A program made the translations under genes and the position numbers. From Conoideocrella luteorostrata (lineage: Eukaryota > Ascomycota > Sordariomycetes > Hypocreales > Clavicipitaceae), in contig JASWJB010000482.1 of the NCBI GenBank assembly GCA_032433595.1, positions 1 to 23,364 on the forward strand: 23,364 nucleotides of DNA, given 5' to 3'. A model generated the notes under the pieces. That model worked only from the letters and a program-made list of their open reading frames with translations, did no database searches and was not told where the DNA came from. Positions 21,639-23,364 of this stretch are shown here, piece by piece (position 1 is the stretch's first letter; every line of letters begins with the position of its first letter).

Positions 21639-21991
21639 CTATTTGCCAGACCCACCTTTCGAATTGCCGCTGGGGGGAGTATAATTACTTCCTCCGTTGC
21701 CATTGTTGTGGTATGTACTCCCATTCGAGTTGGAATAGTAGTACGACCCATCACTAATGCTTGGCTGAGCCACGATTTCATTCAAAAAAGCCCTTGTGGT
21801 TGTGTAGTAACGAACCTATTGGAGTAGTGGTACGAGTTGGAATTGGCTGCGCTGCTTCCGTAATCACGAGCGCAGTAGTGGTTTCCCTGCGAATAAGGCA
21901 TATTGTTAGAAGGGTTCTGCTGTGAAGAGAGCTGAGTGGCTCGAACCTGGCTGTTTGTGCCGGAGCTCTTGTAGGTATATTTGTCAGGCAT
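21639..21991 (-). CDS. Small Tyr/Ser/Asn/Gly-rich conserved fungal protein
   Basis: The three exons are 21991-21947, 21886-21816 and 21753-21639, encoding 76 residues beginning MPDKYTYKSSGTNSQ. Intron 1 (60 bases, GTTCGA donor, CTTCTAAC branch, TTCGCAG acceptor) has no stop and keeps the frame; intron 2 (62 bases, GTTCGT donor, CATTAG acceptor) does contain a stop. The spliced protein has a GNHYCARDYG stretch followed by short repeats of the type NSYHYSN, GSYYYSN and GSTYHNN, then a Gly/Ser/Lys-rich end. From memory this matches a small family of uncharacterised proteins common in filamentous fungi, with the same SGTNSQ and YHYSN/YYYSN blocks; I cannot confirm this without a search. There is no signal peptide or membrane segment. 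The tyrosine-rich repeats suggest a low-complexity, possibly self-associating protein, which is inference. The repeat match across both splice junctions strongly supports the gene model. Confidence 0.8.
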
Positions 21992-22637
21992 CGTGATGTT
22001 TGTTGTTTGTTGTTTGTAAATGGAGAGTAGGAGAAGTTGGTTGGCTCTCTGAACTGCATATCCTTTTCAGCTCGAGGGACGCCCAACACATCACGTGTCT
22101 CATTATAGCGATAGCTACTTGGGCATCTATGCTCCTACCCCGCTGGTGGAAAGAGCACGACTGCGTTGTGGTGCGAGCAGAGGCGTGGTTATGGTTGCAA
22201 TAGGTGCATGTGCTCCGTACCGATGCCCCATACCTCCTTGAACATTAGGGAAATTACTTTTTCCATGCGGATTAGAATTACCTGTCCCTTCGCTAAGCCG
22301 TGCGTGCCGTGGTATCTCATTATGATAGTTAGGCCACACTCTCGTACCGGGACCCGCTGCTATCGTGGATGAGCTTCCATGTGCCGGGTCGTTGCGATTT
22401 CGATATTTCTCCACTTTTCACCTGCAATAGGCAATAGTCATCTCGGCACCGTTATGACGTGTGTACATAATATGTCTGCTCTGGGGAGATTTTGTTGGAC
22501 TAGACGGCGTGCATAGTTACAACATGTCCGATGGTAAGTCACTCATTTTGGGATGCCATGCTGGCGCTCGCAATAGATGTGGCTTAGAATTACCGACGGG
22601 TCACTGTATTGTACCATAGGCGCATTAATCACAGACT
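21992..22637. other. Region upstream of the small gene, no gene called
   Basis: About 650 bases between divergent units. A minus-strand frame at 22127-22414 is open for 95 codons but starts with GTG rather than ATG and resembles nothing I know. Sequence at about 22590-22637 may hold a badly degraded extension of the patatin-like remnant to its right. Confidence 0.45.
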
Positions 22638-23163
22638 GTTGACAAGGCCATTGAAAATTATATGGAACTCGGAAATGAGATCTTCGGAAAGAAACTACGC
22701 CGATGGAATGCTACATATAACCACAATACTCTCGAGAAATGTCTAAAAGGATTATCCGGGAGTCGCCTATGGCATTCAATGAGGATGCTCCAATGAAAGA
22801 CGAAACACTTCACTGCAGGACGTTTGTGGTCACAACACATCTCATTAAGCACACAAGTCAACTTGCAATCCTAAGATCCTATGATATCGAGAAGGGACGG
22901 AGCCTGAATATATATCTCACGGCAAGACATGGGAAGTAGGAAGGCCGACTTCAGCAGCCCTTACGTTCTTTAATCCTACCGATATCGTTCCAAAAGGGCT
23001 GTGCCGACCAAGCTTAAGCCCGGACCCGAAAGAAAGCTTCAGGGACGGCGGGACAGTCGCTAATAATATATGCAGCCTTAGCATTAGAGAGGCAAGCAGG
23101 GTATGGGGCTTCAGCAATATTGACTGCATTCTTAGCCTTGGCACAGGGCTAAAAGCAGAATAA
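22638..23163 (+). pseudogene. Frameshifted remnant of a patatin-like phospholipase domain
   Basis: Three consecutive blocks in different frames read like one patatin-like (PNPLA) domain without its N-terminal part. Block A (from 22638) begins VDKAIENYMELGNEIFGKKL. Block B (about 22742-22915) contains RIIRESPMAFNEDAPMKDE, CRTFVVTT and LAILRSYD. Block C (about 22915-23160) contains WEVGRPTSAALTFFNPTDI, then RDGGTVANN with the conserved DGG of the catalytic Asp, then IDCILSLGTG, and ends in TAA. In intact fungal patatins these segments follow one another in this order. A one-base shift at the AAAA run near 22744 separates A from B, and another near 22915-22925 separates B from C; neither junction has a good GT donor. 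The Gly-Asp oxyanion and GxSxG nucleophile elbow are not found intact upstream, so it cannot be a working lipase as it stands. In fungi such domains occur alone or fused to NLR-type proteins; which parent this came from is unknown. Confidence 0.75.
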
Positions 23164-23364
23164 AATTGAAATAAAGCTACGGATTCCTTGGTTGTAGCTG
23201 TGCATGTGTCCCATCCTTGCTATGTGACAGTTTCATACGGAGTACGTCCATTTATATAGGGAAGCGCTGTGTTGCGTTGAACCAGCACTCCTTTTGTACC
23301 CCGCTAACAGAATAATTTGCGTTACGACCTTATGCAGCGGTTTATTTATATATATATATATATT
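23164..23364. other. AT-rich right edge with a TA repeat
   Basis: The sequence after the patatin remnant holds one TACGGAGTAC motif (23236-23245), a TTTATATAGG TATA-like box near 23251 and a (TA)n run at about 23346-23363. No gene is seen. Confidence 0.6.

Noticed and set aside
22127..22414. A 95-codon minus-strand frame upstream of the small Tyr-rich gene
   Set aside because: It begins with GTG, resembles no known family and lies in AT-rich sequence; I cannot support it as a gene.

Overview
The window is nuclear DNA of a filamentous ascomycete (Pezizomycotina). The protein families suggest Sordariomycetes, probably Hypocreales, but that placement is inference from family resemblance and not a search result. 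The eukaryotic evidence is direct: genes are split by short introns of about 59-147 bases with GT donors, CTAAC/CTGAC-type branch sites and YAG acceptors, and genes are spaced and unrelated rather than in operons.

Layout from left to right: (1) the 3' part of a MARVEL-domain four-helix membrane protein with a Gln/Pro/Tyr tail (136-1059, +), cut by the window edge. (2) A complete four-exon M28 metallopeptidase of the glutamate carboxypeptidase II / transferrin-receptor type, a type II membrane protein (1623-4186, -). (3) A 2-kb divergent promoter region. (4) A five-exon major facilitator transporter with an acidic, dileucine-bearing tail (6215-8477, +). (5) A SprT-like zinc metalloprotease with low-complexity flanks (9259-10722, -). 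(6) A 2.65-kb gene-free stretch. (7) A three-exon F-box protein with a beta-propeller-like C-terminal part (13374-15324, -). (8) A 2-kb divergent promoter region with a GGAT microsatellite. (9) A long Ser-rich, mostly disordered protein with two C-terminal membrane helices, whose reading frame holds one in-frame TAG (17659-20170, +). (10) A small three-exon Tyr/Ser/Asn-rich protein (21639-21991, -). (11) A frameshifted remnant of a patatin-like phospholipase domain (22638-23163, +).

The left 20 kb looks like ordinary conserved housekeeping chromosome. The last 3 kb is gene-poor, AT-richer and contains a decayed gene, so it looks more accessory. The genes do not form an evident pathway or cluster. 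Several act in membranes or protein turnover (M28 peptidase, SprT-like protease, F-box protein, MFS and MARVEL proteins), but nothing in the sequence ties them together.

I found no convincing new defence or biosynthetic system. The observations most worth a second look are the patatin remnant, the in-frame TAG with two possible intron explanations, the dispersed CGG-N6-CCG palindromes in non-coding DNA, and two stop-free introns whose retention would keep the frame. All intron and start calls are read by eye from splice consensus and frame continuity.
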